A DNA stretch of 64,000 nt from Methylocystis sp. B8. GTDB taxonomy: Bacteria; Pseudomonadota; Alphaproteobacteria; Rhizobiales; Beijerinckiaceae. Below, one piece after another: positions 11,101 to 21,498 of this stretch; the stretch's first letter is position 1, and every line of letters starts with the position of its first letter. Below the pieces are notes generated by a model that searched no databases, was not told where the DNA came from, and saw only the letters and a list, made by a program, of their open reading frames with translations. Both the position numbers and the translations under genes were made by a program. Location: contig NZ_VBTZ01000001.1 in the NCBI RefSeq assembly GCF_005771425.1, positions 1 through 64,000 of the forward strand. Direction: 5' to 3'.

Positions 11101-13161
11101 GTGACCAAGATTCTCGTCGATGGCGTCGAAGTGGACGTGCCGGGCGATTTCACGCTGTTGCAGGCCTGTGAGCAGGCTGGCGTGGAGGTCCCGCGCTTTT
11201 GCTATCACGAGCGCCTGTCGATCGCCGGCAATTGCCGCATGTGCCTTGTCGAGGTGAAGGGCGGGCCGCCGAAGCCACAGGCGTCTTGCGCCATGTCGGT
11301 GAAGGATTTGCGGCCCGGTCCGAACGGCGCGCCGCCGGAAGTTCTCACCAAGTCGCCGATGGTGAAAAAGGCGCGCGAAGGGGTGATGGAGTTTCTGCTC
11401 ATCAACCATCCGCTGGACTGCCCGATCTGCGATCAGGGCGGCGAATGCGATCTGCAGGATCAGGCGTTGGTCTTCGGCGTCGACAGTTCGCGCTATCGCG
11501 AAAACAAGCGCGCGGTCGAGGACAAATATATCGGCGTGCTGGTCAAGACCGAAATGACGCGCTGCATCCATTGCACGCGCTGCGTTCGCTTCACCGCGGA
11601 AGTCGCCGGCACTGGGGATATGGGCGCCATCGGTCGCGGCGAGGATATGGAGATCACCACCTATCTCGAAAGCGCCATGAGCTCAGAGTTGCAGGGGAAT
11701 GTCGCGGATCTTTGTCCCGTCGGCGCCCTGCTTCCTAAACCGCAGAATTTCCGCGCCCGCCCGTGGGAATATCAAAAGACCGAGACGATCGACGTCATGG
11801 ACGCGCTTGGCTCCGCGATCCGCGTCGACTCGCGCGGTCGCGAAGTCATGCGCATTCTGCCGCGCGTCAATGATCTTGTGAATGAGGAGTGGATCTCCGA
11901 CAAGACTCGCCAGATCGTCGACGGCCTGAAGACGCAGCGTCTTGATCGCCCCTATATTCGCGAGAACGGACGGCTGCGTCCCGCTTCATGGCAGGAGGCG
12001 CTCGCCGCCGTCGCCGCAAAAACGAAGGCGACGTCCGCGTCGCGCATCGGCGCGCTCGTCGGGGATCTTGCCGCGGTCGAAGAGACCTTCGCGCTGAAGC
12101 TTCTCGCCGAGCAGCTTGGAACGCCGAACGTCGATTGCCGTCAGGACGACGCCAAACTCGACCCGAAGTTCGGGCGCGCGTCTTATCTCTTCAATGCGAC
12201 TGTCGCAGGGATTGAGCAGGCCGGCGCGGCGCTCATCATCGGCGCCAATCCGCGTAAGGAAGCGCCCGTTCTCAACGCGCGTATCCGCAAGCGGTGGCTC
12301 AGAGGCGATTTCAAAATTTCGCTTGTCGGCGAGCGGCCCGATCTCACCTACGGTTACGATTATCTCGGCGCAGGTCCCGAGTCGCTTTTGCAGTTCATCC
12401 GGTCCGCGAAGCCAGTGGAGAAGCTGCTCGTCATCGTCGGACAGGGCGCCTTGGCGCGTGACGACGGAGAGGCGGCTCTCACCCTTGCCGCTCAGGCCGC
12501 GCAAAGCCTCGGCGGACTCAGCGAGGGCTGGAATGGATTTTCGGTCCTGCATACGGCGGCCGCCCGCGTCGGCGCGCTCGATCTCGGCTTCACGCCAGGC
12601 GCCGGCGGGTTGGACGCCCGCGCCATGGCGAAGACAGGCGCGCTTGACCTCATCTTCAATCTTGGCGCCGACGAACTTGCGATCGAGCCCGGCGCCTTTG
12701 TGGTTTACATCGGCGCGCATGGCGACCGCGGCGCGCATCGCGCCGACGTGATCCTGCCCGGCGCGGCCTATACGGAAAAGTCCGGCCTTTACGTCAACAC
12801 CGAAGGCCGCGTGCAGCGCGCCTTCCGCGTTGTGTTCCCGCCCGGAGAAGCGCGCGAGGATTGGGCGGTGTTACGCGCGCTCTCGGGCGCGCTCGGCAAT
12901 CCGCTGCCCTTCGACTCGCTCGCGGCGTTGCGCCGGCGACTCGTCGAAGCGCATCCGCATTTTGCGCAAGTGGATGAGATTGCGAAAGGCGAGCCCGCGC
13001 AGGTCGTTGCTCTCGCCAATCATCCTGCCGTGGCGATGAAGGACCCCTTCGTTCCGGCGATCCAGAATTTTTACTTCACAAATCCGATCGCCCGCGCCTC
13101 GGCGGTCATGGCGGAATGTTCGGCTGTGGCGCAAGGCCGGCTGGCTCAAGCGGCGGAATAG
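11101..13161 (+). CDS. nuoG: NADH-quinone oxidoreductase subunit G (75 kDa)
   Basis: 686 residues. The N-terminal ferredoxin domain has [15 protein letters not shown], then the His/Cys 4Fe-4S motif [15 protein letters not shown] and a further 4Fe-4S motif CIHCTRC. The C-terminal two thirds are the molybdopterin-oxidoreductase-like domain without cofactor. The GTG at 11101, behind GGAGAGAG, starts just before the ferredoxin domain and is preferred to the open frame reaching 11020, which would overlap nuoF. Electrons pass from NuoF/NuoE through its iron-sulfur chain towards NuoI and NuoB. Confidence 0.94.
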   Translation: MTKILVDGVEVDVPGDFTLLQACEQAGVEVPRFCYHERLSIAGNCRMCLVEVKGGPPKPQASCAMSVKDLRPGPNGAPPEVLTKSPMVKKAREGVMEFLLINHPLDCPICDQGGECDLQDQALVFGVDSSRYRENKRAVEDKYIGVLVKTEMTRCIHCTRCVRFTAEVAGTGDMGAIGRGEDMEITTYLESAMSSELQGNVADLCPVGALLPKPQNFRARPWEYQKTETIDVMDALGSAIRVDSRGREVMRILPRVNDLVNEEWISDKTRQIVDGLKTQRLDRPYIRENGRLRPASWQEALAAVAAKTKATSASRIGALVGDLAAVEETFALKLLAEQLGTPNVDCRQDDAKLDPKFGRASYLFNATVAGIEQAGAALIIGANPRKEAPVLNARIRKRWLRGDFKISLVGERPDLTYGYDYLGAGPESLLQFIRSAKPVEKLLVIVGQGALARDDGEAALTLAAQAAQSLGGLSEGWNGFSVLHTAAARVGALDLGFTPGAGGLDARAMAKTGALDLIFNLGADELAIEPGAFVVYIGAHGDRGAHRADVILPGAAYTEKSGLYVNTEGRVQRAFRVVFPPGEAREDWAVLRALSGALGNPLPFDSLAALRRRLVEAHPHFAQVDEIAKGEPAQVVALANHPAVAMKDPFVPAIQNFYFTNPIARASAVMAECSAVAQGRLAQAAE

Positions 13162-13172
13162 GAGCTTTGGAC

Positions 13173-14222
13173 GTGAGCGACGGTTGGACGAGCGCCATTT
13201 CGGATTTCTTTATCGCCTATCCGCTTCTTCTCGCGGCCGTGAAGAGCGTTCTGCTCGCGGTCGCGCTGCTCATCTATGTGGCTTACGTCATTCTTGCGGA
13301 CCGCAAGATTTGGGCGGCAGTGCAATTGCGTCGCGGACCGAATGTCGTCGGACCTTGGGGTCTTCTGCAGAGCTTCGCGGACTTCATCAAATTCGCGCTC
13401 AAGGAGCCCGTTATTCCGGATGTCGCCAACAAGGGCATTTTCCTGTTTGCGCCCTTCATCATGGCGACGCTCTCGATCGCCGCTTGGGCCGTCATCCCGG
13501 TCGCTGACGGTTGGGCGGTCGGCGACATCAATGTCGGCATACTTTACATTTTCGCGCTGTCTTCGCTCGGCGTTTACGGCGTCATCATGGGCGGTTGGGC
13601 GTCGAACTCGAAATATCCTTTCCTTTCGGCGCTGCGCTCCGCGGCGCAGATGGTCTCCTACGAAGTCTCGATCGGCTTCGTCATCATCACCGTGCTGCTC
13701 TGCGCCGGTTCTCTCAATCTGACCGACATCGTCAATGCGCAGGATACTTCCTACGGCATGGCAGGCTGGTATTGGCTGCGCCTATTTCCGATGTTCATCA
13801 TCTTCTTCGTCTCGGCGCTTGCTGAAACCAATCGTCCGCCGTTCGATCTCGTCGAGGCGGAGTCGGAGCTCGTCGCCGGATTCATGATCGAATATTCGGC
13901 GACGCCGTATGTGCTCTTCATGCTCGCTGAATATGTGGCGATCGTCACCATGTGCGCGCTGCTGACGATCCTGTTCTTCGGCGGCTGGCTGCCGCCGATC
14001 AAAATTGCGCCCTTCACCTATGTGCCGGGCGTGATCTGGTTCATCCTGAAGGTGAGCTTCTTCTTCTTCTTCTTCGCCATGGTGAAGGCATTCGTGCCGC
14101 GCTATCGCTACGATCAGCTGATGCGCCTCGGCTGGAAAGTCTTCCTGCCGATCTCCCTCGCCATGGTCATCATCGTCGCCGCCGTGCTGCAATTCTGGCC
14201 GGCGGGACCGGCAGGCGTTTGA
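13173..14222 (+). CDS. nuoH: NADH-quinone oxidoreductase subunit H
   Basis: 349 residues with about eight to nine transmembrane segments. Family motifs include the [16 protein letters not shown] loop, [10 protein letters not shown](V)EAESELVAG and a C-terminal [13 protein letters not shown]. NuoH connects the membrane arm to the quinone cavity. The GTG at 13173 follows TAGGAGC overlapping the nuoG stop; the longer upstream frame overlaps nuoG and lacks family similarity. Confidence 0.95.
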   Translation: MSDGWTSAISDFFIAYPLLLAAVKSVLLAVALLIYVAYVILADRKIWAAVQLRRGPNVVGPWGLLQSFADFIKFALKEPVIPDVANKGIFLFAPFIMATLSIAAWAVIPVADGWAVGDINVGILYIFALSSLGVYGVIMGGWASNSKYPFLSALRSAAQMVSYEVSIGFVIITVLLCAGSLNLTDIVNAQDTSYGMAGWYWLRLFPMFIIFFVSALAETNRPPFDLVEAESELVAGFMIEYSATPYVLFMLAEYVAIVTMCALLTILFFGGWLPPIKIAPFTYVPGVIWFILKVSFFFFFFAMVKAFVPRYRYDQLMRLGWKVFLPISLAMVIIVAAVLQFWPAGPAGV

Positions 14223-14229
14223 GGCCGTC

Positions 14230-14718
14230 ATGAAACTCGATCAAGCCGCCAAGTCGCTCTTCCTTTCGGAGTTCGTCGGCGCATTCCTGCTGTCGATGCG
14301 CTACTTCTTTAAGCCGAAGGCGACGATCAACTATCCGCATGAGAAGAATCCGCAATCGCCGCGCTACCGTGGCGAGCATGCGCTGCGACGTTATCCCAAT
14401 GGCGAGGAGCGCTGCATCGCCTGCAAGCTTTGCGAGGCGATCTGCCCCGCGCAGGCGATCACCATCGAAGCCGGTCCGCGCCGCAACGACGACACCCGCC
14501 GCACGACGCGCTACGACATCGACATGGTGAAGTGCATCTATTGCGGCTACTGCCAGGAAGCCTGTCCGGTCGACGCCATCGTCGAGGGGCCGAATTCCGA
14601 ATTCTCGGTCGAAACCCGAGAGGAGCTGTACTACACCAAGGAGCGTCTGCTTGAGAACGGCGATCGCTGGGAGCGCGAGATCGCGCGCAACATCGCGCTC
14701 GATTCGCCCTATCGCTGA
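14230..14718 (+). CDS. nuoI: NADH-quinone oxidoreductase subunit I (2x 4Fe-4S)
   Basis: 162 residues. Two ferredoxin-type 4Fe-4S motifs, [12 protein letters not shown] and [12 protein letters not shown], hold clusters N6a and N6b, which link NuoG to NuoB. The first 35 residues form an amphipathic membrane-associated helix typical of NuoI. Length and motif spacing match the alphaproteobacterial and mitochondrial (TYKY) form. The gene starts 8 bp after nuoH. Confidence 0.96.
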   Translation: MKLDQAAKSLFLSEFVGAFLLSMRYFFKPKATINYPHEKNPQSPRYRGEHALRRYPNGEERCIACKLCEAICPAQAITIEAGPRRNDDTRRTTRYDIDMVKCIYCGYCQEACPVDAIVEGPNSEFSVETREELYYTKERLLENGDRWEREIARNIALDSPYR

Positions 14719-14773
14719 CGTGAGCCAATTGAGCTTGCGATGCGTCGCGCGCTCATGAGAAGAGGATAAGGAC

Positions 14774-15376
14774 GTGGCGGCCGTATTTTTCTACCTATTC
14801 GCGACGATTATGATCGCCTCGGCCGGCGTCGTGATCTTCGCGCGCAACCCGGTGCACTCCGTGCTCTTTCTCATCCTCGCCTTCTGCAACGGCGCCGGAC
14901 TGTTTTTGCTTGCCGGCGCCGAGTTCTTGGCGATGATCCTCATCGTCGTCTATGTCGGCGCGGTCGCCGTGTTGTTCCTGTTCGTCGTCATGATGCTCGA
15001 CGTCGACTTCGCCGAATTGAAGCAGGGCTTCATCAAATATCTTCCGGTTGGCGTCGGGGTTGGCGTCGTCGTGCTCGCTGAATTGGGCATGGTGGCGATC
15101 GGGTGGCGTTCGGCGCCCTCGGCCGCCGACGCCGTTGCAAACCCGCTCATACCGCAAATGAGCAACACTGCGGCGCTCGGCCAGATCCTTTACACGAAAT
15201 ATGTGATCTTCTTTCAGGCCTCGGCGCTCGTGCTGCTTACCGCCATGATCGGCGCCATCGTGCTCACGCTCCATCACAAGCCCAACATCAAGCGGCAGAA
15301 GATCGAGGAGCAGAATGCGCGCACGCGCGAGAATGTGATCGAGATCAAAAAAGTTCCGTTCCGGACCGGCGTCTAA
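14774..15376 (+). CDS. nuoJ: NADH-quinone oxidoreductase subunit J
   Basis: 200 residues, five predicted transmembrane segments, GTG start at 14774 after a GGATAAGGA-like ribosome-binding site. The segment [16 protein letters not shown] and the conserved [20 protein letters not shown] (third helix with the pi-bulge region) identify NuoJ. The C-terminal tail is basic and cytoplasmic. Part of the proton-pumping membrane arm. Confidence 0.94.
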   Translation: MAAVFFYLFATIMIASAGVVIFARNPVHSVLFLILAFCNGAGLFLLAGAEFLAMILIVVYVGAVAVLFLFVVMMLDVDFAELKQGFIKYLPVGVGVGVVVLAELGMVAIGWRSAPSAADAVANPLIPQMSNTAALGQILYTKYVIFFQASALVLLTAMIGAIVLTLHHKPNIKRQKIEEQNARTRENVIEIKKVPFRTGV

Positions 15377-15386
15377 CGAGGACCCC

Positions 15387-15698
15387 ATGCTGACCATCGG
15401 CCTTACGCATTACCTCGTCGTCGCGGCGATCCTGTTCACGCTCGGCGTCGCCGGCATCATCCTGAACCGCAAGAACATCATCGTCATCCTGATGTCGGTT
15501 GAGCTGATTCTGCTTTCGGTCAATCTAAACTTCGTCGCCTTCTCGCAGTCGCTTGGCGATCTCACCGGTCAGGTGTTCGCGCTCTTCGTGCTCACCGTGG
15601 CGGCGGCGGAGGCGGCGATCGGCCTCGCCATCCTCGTCGCCTTCTATCGCAACCGCGGCACGATCGCGGTTGAAGACATCAATTCCTTGAAGGGCTGA
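15387..15698 (+). CDS. nuoK: NADH-quinone oxidoreductase subunit K
   Basis: 103 residues, three transmembrane helices. [17 protein letters not shown] carries the conserved Glu in helix 2, and [20 protein letters not shown] holds the second conserved Glu, both part of the proton path. It is a small antiporter-related (MrpC-like) subunit. The gene begins 10 bp after nuoJ and is followed by nuoL after 7 bp. Confidence 0.96.
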   Translation: MLTIGLTHYLVVAAILFTLGVAGIILNRKNIIVILMSVELILLSVNLNFVAFSQSLGDLTGQVFALFVLTVAAAEAAIGLAILVAFYRNRGTIAVEDINSLKG

Positions 15699-15705
15699 CC
15701 CCAGG

Positions 15706-17724
15706 ATGATTTACGCCATCGTCTTTCTTCCGCTTGTCGGCTTTCTGATTGCAGGGGCGCTTGGACCCTGGATCGGCGCGCGCGCGTCGGAACTCGTCAC
15801 GACGGGCCTCTTGATGGTCTGCGCCGTCCTGTCGTGGATCGTCTTCTTCGACGTCGCGCTTGGTCACGATCATGGCTATGCGCCGATCGTCGGCAATTGG
15901 ATGACCGTTGGCGCGCTCAAGATCGATTGGGCGCTTCGGGTCGACACGCTGACGGCAGTGATGCTCGTCGTCGTCAATACGGTGTCGAGCCTCGTGCATC
16001 TTTACTCGATTGGTTACATGCACGAGGATCCGGATCGTCCGCGTTTCTTCGCCTATCTGTCGCTCTTTACCTTCGCCATGTTGATGCTGGTGACGGCCGA
16101 TAATCTGGTGCAGATGTTCTTCGGCTGGGAGGGCGTCGGCCTCGCCTCTTATCTGCTGATCGGCTTCTGGTATCAAAAGCCCTCGGCGAACGCCGCGGCG
16201 ATCAAGGCGTTTGTCGTCAACCGCGTCGGCGACTTCGGCTTTGCGCTCGGGATTTTCCTCGTCTTCCAGCTCACCAAGTCGCTTGGTTTTGAGGAGGTCT
16301 TCGCCGCCGTCCCCGGCCTCGCCGGCAAGACCATCCATGTCTTCGGCATGGATGTCGACGCGCTGACGATGGCGGCCCTGCTTCTCTTCGTCGGCGCCAT
16401 GGGCAAGTCGGCGCAGTTCTTCCTGCACACATGGTTGCCGGACGCGATGGAGGGCCCGACGCCGGTCTCCGCGCTCATCCATGCGGCGACGATGGTGACC
16501 GCCGGCGTGTTCATGGTCGCGCGGCTTTCGCCGATCTTCGAATATGCGCCTACTGCGCTCGAATTCGTCACCATCATCGGCGCGGTGACCGCCTTTTTCG
16601 CCGCGACGGTCGGTCTTGTCCAAAATGACATCAAGCGCGTCATCGCCTATTCGACCTGTTCGCAGCTCGGATACATGTTCGTCGCGGAAGGCGTCGGCGC
16701 TTACTCGCTCGGCATCTTCCATCTCTTCACCCATGCCTTCTTTAAGGCGCTGCTGTTTCTTGGCGCGGGCTCGGTCATCCATGCGATGCATCACGAGCAG
16801 GACATGCGTAACATGGGCGGTCTGCGCAAAGACATCCCCTTCACCTTCGCGATGATGACCATCGGCACGCTAGCGCTGACCGGTTTCCCGTTCACGGCGG
16901 GCTATTTCTCCAAGGACGGCATCATCGAAGCGGCCTTTGCCGCTGGCGAGCATCGCACGACGGCGATGATCGGCTTTGTCGCGACCGTCGTCGCCGCCGG
17001 ACTGACCTCATACTATTCCTGGCGTCTGGTCTTCATGACCTTCTTCGGCCATCGCCCGGCCCATTCCGTCGCGGTCAATCATTCGCACGACGAACCGTCG
17101 ACCGATGACCATGCTCACGGGCATGACGATCACGGACACGACGATCACGGCCATCATGCGCCGCATGAATCGCCGCTTGTGATGCTCATTCCGCTGGCGG
17201 TGCTCGCCATCGGCGCGTTAGGCGCGGGCTATGTCTTTGAGCCTGATTTCGCCGGTCACGCCTATGACGAATTCTGGAAGGGCGCGCTCTTTACCGGCGA
17301 ACACAATGAGATCCTGCATGAGATGCACGCCATCCCCGCTTGGGCGGGCTTCGCGCCGACCGCGATGATGGTTTTGGGCTTCCTCGTGTCGCTCTACGTC
17401 TATGTGCTGAAGCCCGGCACCGCGCAGGCGCTGGCGAGGATCTTCCCGCGCCTTTACCAGTTCCTGCTCAACAAATGGTATTTTGACGAGCTCTACGACT
17501 TCCTGTTCGTTCGTCCGGCTTTCGCCATTGGCCGGCTGTTCTGGAAGGGCGGCGACGGCGCGATCATTGACGGCCTGGGGCCTGATGGAGTCGCCGCGCG
17601 AGTGGCCGATGGCGCGCGACTCGCGGTGCGTTTGCAGACCGGCTACGTCTATCACTACGCCTTCGCCATGCTCATCGGCGTCGCCGCCGTCGTCACTTAT
17701 TTCGTCGCCGGAGGGCTGCGCTGA
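15706..17724 (+). CDS. nuoL: NADH-quinone oxidoreductase subunit L, with His-rich loop
   Basis: 672 residues, antiporter-like (MrpA/ND5) subunit with about 16 membrane helices. Conserved segments include [19 protein letters not shown], the [20 protein letters not shown] channel motif and a long C-terminal lateral helix region. Residues about 459-489 (DNA 17080-17172) form a loop with roughly a dozen His alternating with Asp and Gly, inserted between membrane segments; such loops can bind divalent metals, but no function is shown here. The stop overlaps the nuoM start by one base. Confidence 0.95.
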   Translation: MIYAIVFLPLVGFLIAGALGPWIGARASELVTTGLLMVCAVLSWIVFFDVALGHDHGYAPIVGNWMTVGALKIDWALRVDTLTAVMLVVVNTVSSLVHLYSIGYMHEDPDRPRFFAYLSLFTFAMLMLVTADNLVQMFFGWEGVGLASYLLIGFWYQKPSANAAAIKAFVVNRVGDFGFALGIFLVFQLTKSLGFEEVFAAVPGLAGKTIHVFGMDVDALTMAALLLFVGAMGKSAQFFLHTWLPDAMEGPTPVSALIHAATMVTAGVFMVARLSPIFEYAPTALEFVTIIGAVTAFFAATVGLVQNDIKRVIAYSTCSQLGYMFVAEGVGAYSLGIFHLFTHAFFKALLFLGAGSVIHAMHHEQDMRNMGGLRKDIPFTFAMMTIGTLALTGFPFTAGYFSKDGIIEAAFAAGEHRTTAMIGFVATVVAAGLTSYYSWRLVFMTFFGHRPAHSVAVNHSHDEPSTDDHAHGHDDHGHDDHGHHAPHESPLVMLIPLAVLAIGALGAGYVFEPDFAGHAYDEFWKGALFTGEHNEILHEMHAIPAWAGFAPTAMMVLGFLVSLYVYVLKPGTAQALARIFPRLYQFLLNKWYFDELYDFLFVRPAFAIGRLFWKGGDGAIIDGLGPDGVAARVADGARLAVRLQTGYVYHYAFAMLIGVAAVVTYFVAGGLR

Positions 17725-19232
17725 TGTTCGGTTTCGGCATTCTCTCCGGGGTCACTTTTCTGCCGCTCGTCGGCGTCGCCTTCCTGCTCACGCAGAAGGG
17801 CGACGATGAAACGAGTCTGAAAAATATCCGCTGGGCGACGCTTGCGACCACGATCGCGACCTTCGTGTTGTCGCTTGTCGTCTGGTCGAGGTTCGATACG
17901 GCAAGCGCGGCGTTCCAGTTCGTCGAGGAGAAAAACTGGCTGGGTTCCGGCCTCGTCTACAAGATGGGCGTCGACGGCTTTTCGATGCCCTTCGTTCTGC
18001 TGACGACCTTCCTGATGCCCTTCGCCATTCTCGCTTCATGGGAATCGGTCGAGAAGCGCGTCAAGGAATATATGATCGCCTTCCTCGTGCTTGAGACGCT
18101 GATGGTCGGCGTCTTCTGCGCGCTCGACCTCGTGCTGTTCTATCTCTTCTTCGAGGGCGGCCTTATTCCGATGTTCCTCATCATCGGCATCTGGGGCGGC
18201 AAGCGGCGCGTCTATGCGAGCTTCAAGTTCTTTCTCTATACGCTCGTCGGCTCGCTTCTCATGCTGGTCGCCATCCTCGCCATGTATGGCAAGGCGGGCA
18301 CGACCGACATCGCCGTGCTGCTGAAGACGGACTTCCCCAAGGAGATGCAGACTTGGCTCTGGCTCGCCTTCTTCGCGTCCTTCGCTGTGAAGATGCCGAT
18401 GTGGCCGGTGCACACCTGGCTCCCTGACGCGCATGTTGAAGCGCCGACTGCCGGTTCCGTGATCCTTGCGGCGATTCTCCTGAAGATGGGCGGCTATGGC
18501 TTTATTCGCTTCTCGCTGCCGATGTTTCCGGACGCTTCGACCTATTTCGCGCCGTTCGTTTACGCGCTTTCGGTGATCGCGATCGTCTATACTTCGCTCG
18601 TTGCGCTGGTTCAGGAAGACATCAAGAAGCTCATCGCCTATTCGTCTGTGGCGCATATGGGCTACGTCACGATGGGGCTCTTCACGCTCAATGCCCAGGG
18701 CATGCAGGGCGCGATCTTCCAGATGATCTCGCACGGCTTTGTCTCCGGCGCGCTGTTCCTTTGCGTCGGCGTCATCTACGATCGCATGCATACGCGCGAG
18801 ATCGCGGCCTATGGCGGCCTCGTGAACCGCATGCCGATCTACGCCTTCGTCTTCATGTTGTTCACCATGGCCAATGTCGGCTTGCCTGGAACGACGGGCT
18901 TCATCGGCGAATTCCTGTCGCTGACTGGAGCGTTCCAGGCGAATAGCTGGGTCGCGCTGATCGCGACGAGCGGCGTCGTCTTGTCTGCGGCTTACGCGCT
19001 TTATCTCTATCGCCGCGTGATCTTCGGCGCCTTGGAGAAGGCGAGCCTTAAGAGCATCACCGATCTGACGCCGCGCGAGATTGCGATCTTCGCGCCGCTC
19101 GTGCTGATCACGATCTACTACGGCGTGCAGCCGCAGCCGATTCTGAGCGCGACGCAGGCTTCGGTCGATAATCTCATCCAGACCCATACGGCGCTCATCG
19201 ACGCGATTAAGCTCGCGGCCGCCGGACATTGA
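17724..19232 (+). CDS. nuoM: NADH-quinone oxidoreductase subunit M
   Basis: 502 residues, antiporter-like (MrpD/ND4) subunit with about 14 membrane helices. The conserved helix-5 Glu lies in [20 protein letters not shown], and the channel motif is [20 protein letters not shown]. It is one of three proton-pumping modules of the membrane arm. Overlaps nuoL by one base (TGATG), implying coupled translation. Confidence 0.95.
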   Translation: MFGFGILSGVTFLPLVGVAFLLTQKGDDETSLKNIRWATLATTIATFVLSLVVWSRFDTASAAFQFVEEKNWLGSGLVYKMGVDGFSMPFVLLTTFLMPFAILASWESVEKRVKEYMIAFLVLETLMVGVFCALDLVLFYLFFEGGLIPMFLIIGIWGGKRRVYASFKFFLYTLVGSLLMLVAILAMYGKAGTTDIAVLLKTDFPKEMQTWLWLAFFASFAVKMPMWPVHTWLPDAHVEAPTAGSVILAAILLKMGGYGFIRFSLPMFPDASTYFAPFVYALSVIAIVYTSLVALVQEDIKKLIAYSSVAHMGYVTMGLFTLNAQGMQGAIFQMISHGFVSGALFLCVGVIYDRMHTREIAAYGGLVNRMPIYAFVFMLFTMANVGLPGTTGFIGEFLSLTGAFQANSWVALIATSGVVLSAAYALYLYRRVIFGALEKASLKSITDLTPREIAIFAPLVLITIYYGVQPQPILSATQASVDNLIQTHTALIDAIKLAAAGH

Positions 19233-19245
19233 TGGATCGCTGACG

Positions 19246-20679
19246 ATGCCCTTCTTCGTTCAACTCGCGCATCATTTTCTACCCGAGACCATTCTCGCGG
19301 TCGGCGTGATGGTTCTCATCCTGATCGGCGCTTGGCGCGGCGAACGCGGGTTCGGCCTCGTCGACGAAATGGCGGTCGGCATTTTGGCTCTCGCTCTGGT
19401 CGCGATTGCGTTGTCGAGCACGCCCGACACGAGCGTTTTCGATGGCGCCTACATCGACGACGGTTTTTCGCGTTTCATGAAGGCGCTGACCCTCATTGGC
19501 GCGATCGCGTCTATTTTGATGTCGGTCGACTGGCTGCAGCGCAGCGGACTCGAGAAATTCGAATATCCGGTGCTGATTATCCTTTCGACTCTCGGCATGC
19601 TGCTGCTGATTTCGGCGGATAATCTTATCGCGCTCTATCTCGGCCTCGAGCTGATGTCGCTCGCGCTCTACGTGATGGCCGCCTTTGCGCGCGACGATGG
19701 ACAATCGTCGGAAGCGGGCCTGAAGTATTTCGTCCTCGGCGCGCTTTCTTCTGGCATGATGCTTTATGGCGCGTCGCTGCTCTATGGCTTCGCGGGTACA
19801 GTATCCTTCGCCGGAATCGCCGCAGTCGTTTCGACCTCGGCGCCGATCGGCGTGATCTTTGGGCTTGTCTTTGTTCTGGCGGCGCTCGCCTTCAAAATGT
19901 CGGCGGCGCCTTTCCATATGTGGACGCCCGACGTTTATCAGGGCGCGCCGACTCCGGTCACCGCCTTCTTCGCTTCGGCCGCGAAAATGGCGGCGGTGGC
20001 GATCACCGCACGCATCGTCGTCACCGCTTTCCCTGGCGTGAAGGATCAATGGCGTCAGATCGTTGTCTTCATTTCCATCGCGTCGATGCTGCTTGGCTCC
20101 TTCGCCGCGATCGGGCAGGAGAACATCAAGCGGCTGATGGCCTATTCCTCCATCGGCCACATGGGCTTTGCGCTGATTGGTCTCGCCGCTGGCGATGAGG
20201 CCGGCGTGCGCGGCGTCGCGATCTATCTGACGATCTATCTCATCATGACGCTTGGGACGTTCGCCGCCATTCTCGCCATGCGCGTCCAGGGCCGGTATGT
20301 CGAGAATGTTTCCGATCTCGCCGGCCTGTCGCGCACCAACGGTTGGATGGCTTTCTTCCTGGCGATGCTGATGTTCTCGCTTGCCGGCATTCCGCCGCTC
20401 GCGGGCTTTTTCGCCAAATATTACGTGCTTCTCGCCGCAGTCGACGCCGGGCTCTTCGGCCTTGCGGTGATCGGCGTTTTGGCGAGCGCGGTTGCAGCCT
20501 ACTACTATTTGCGGGTCGTCAAGGTCATGTATTTTGACGAGCCGGCGCCGGCTTTTGATCGCGCGCCGATGGCGGTGCGCGCCGTGCTCGCCGTCTCGAC
20601 TCTGGCGCTGCTTGGATTTTGGGTCTATCCCACGCCGGTCATGGATGCGGCGGCAGCGGCGGCCAAATCGCTTTTCTAG
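19246..20679 (+). CDS. nuoN: NADH-quinone oxidoreductase subunit N
   Basis: 477 residues, antiporter-like (ND2) subunit with about 14 membrane helices. The conserved Glu of helix 5 is in LYLGLELMSLALYVMAAF, and the channel motif is FHMWTPDVYQGAPTPVTAF. It ends the nuo gene set; all fourteen subunits nuoA to nuoN are present and intact in this window. birA follows after 15 bp on the same strand, the usual alphaproteobacterial arrangement. Confidence 0.95.
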   Translation: MPFFVQLAHHFLPETILAVGVMVLILIGAWRGERGFGLVDEMAVGILALALVAIALSSTPDTSVFDGAYIDDGFSRFMKALTLIGAIASILMSVDWLQRSGLEKFEYPVLIILSTLGMLLLISADNLIALYLGLELMSLALYVMAAFARDDGQSSEAGLKYFVLGALSSGMMLYGASLLYGFAGTVSFAGIAAVVSTSAPIGVIFGLVFVLAALAFKMSAAPFHMWTPDVYQGAPTPVTAFFASAAKMAAVAITARIVVTAFPGVKDQWRQIVVFISIASMLLGSFAAIGQENIKRLMAYSSIGHMGFALIGLAAGDEAGVRGVAIYLTIYLIMTLGTFAAILAMRVQGRYVENVSDLAGLSRTNGWMAFFLAMLMFSLAGIPPLAGFFAKYYVLLAAVDAGLFGLAVIGVLASAVAAYYYLRVVKVMYFDEPAPAFDRAPMAVRAVLAVSTLALLGFWVYPTPVMDAAAAAAKSLF

Positions 20680-20694
20680 GAAGGAAATCTGCGC

Positions 20695-21498
20695 GTGGAG
20701 TTGGGATTATTGGCGCGCGCCCGCGGCGTGCGCCTCCTCGCGCTGGAGAGCGTCGATTCAACGAATGACGAAGCCCGCCGCCTGATCGAGGCGGGCGAAC
20801 GTGGGCCTCTTTGGGTCGTCGCCGCGCGGCAGACCCGCGGCCACGGCCGACTTGGGCGTGAATGGATTTCGCCCGCTGACAATCTTCATGCAAGCTTTGT
20901 TCTGAGCGATTTCGGCGAGACCGCCATCGCGCCGCAGCTTGGCTTCGTCGCGGGCGTCGCGGCGCTGCGCGCTTTGCGCGCAGCGATGGGCGAGGCCGCC
21001 CGCTTTGCGCTGAAATGGCCCAATGATCTCCTGCTCGACGGCGCCAAGCTCGGCGGAATATTGCTCGAGAATGTCGGCGCGCCGACTGGCGATGCGCGTG
21101 CGCCACGCGCCTCGGTTGCGATCATCGGCATCGGCGTCAATTGCGTTGAAGCGCCGCGCGATCTGCCCTTTGAGGCGCGCGCGCTGACGTCAATCGGGCC
21201 AAACGCGCCCAACGCGGCGAAACTTTTCACGCATCTTTCCGACGCGCTTGTCGAAACGCTCGATCTCTGGGCCGGGGGCGAGGGCTTCGCGCGCATTCGC
21301 GACGCATGGCTCAAGGATGCCGCCTATCTCGGCGCCAACATCCGCGTCGAGCTTCCGCGCGAGACCGTCGAGGGACGCTTCGAGACGCTCGATGCGACGG
21401 GCCGGCTCGTGCTGGCGACGCGTGAGGGCGAGCGGGTCATCGAGGCTGGCGACGTGTCGCTCGGGCCGCGGCAGACCGCGGCGGGAGGCGTCGCATGA
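20695..21498 (+). CDS. birA: Biotin--[acetyl-CoA-carboxylase] ligase
   Basis: 267 residues, GTG start. The ligase motif QTRGHGRLGREWISP (biotinoyl-AMP site), KWPNDLLL with the catalytic Lys, and GIGVNCVEAP are all present. There is no N-terminal helix-turn-helix, so this is a monofunctional ligase that biotinylates carrier domains such as AccB, not the BirA repressor type. It overlaps the rnj start by 4 bp (ATGA). Confidence 0.93.
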   Translation: MELGLLARARGVRLLALESVDSTNDEARRLIEAGERGPLWVVAARQTRGHGRLGREWISPADNLHASFVLSDFGETAIAPQLGFVAGVAALRALRAAMGEAARFALKWPNDLLLDGAKLGGILLENVGAPTGDARAPRASVAIIGIGVNCVEAPRDLPFEARALTSIGPNAPNAAKLFTHLSDALVETLDLWAGGEGFARIRDAWLKDAAYLGANIRVELPRETVEGRFETLDATGRLVLATREGERVIEAGDVSLGPRQTAAGGVA

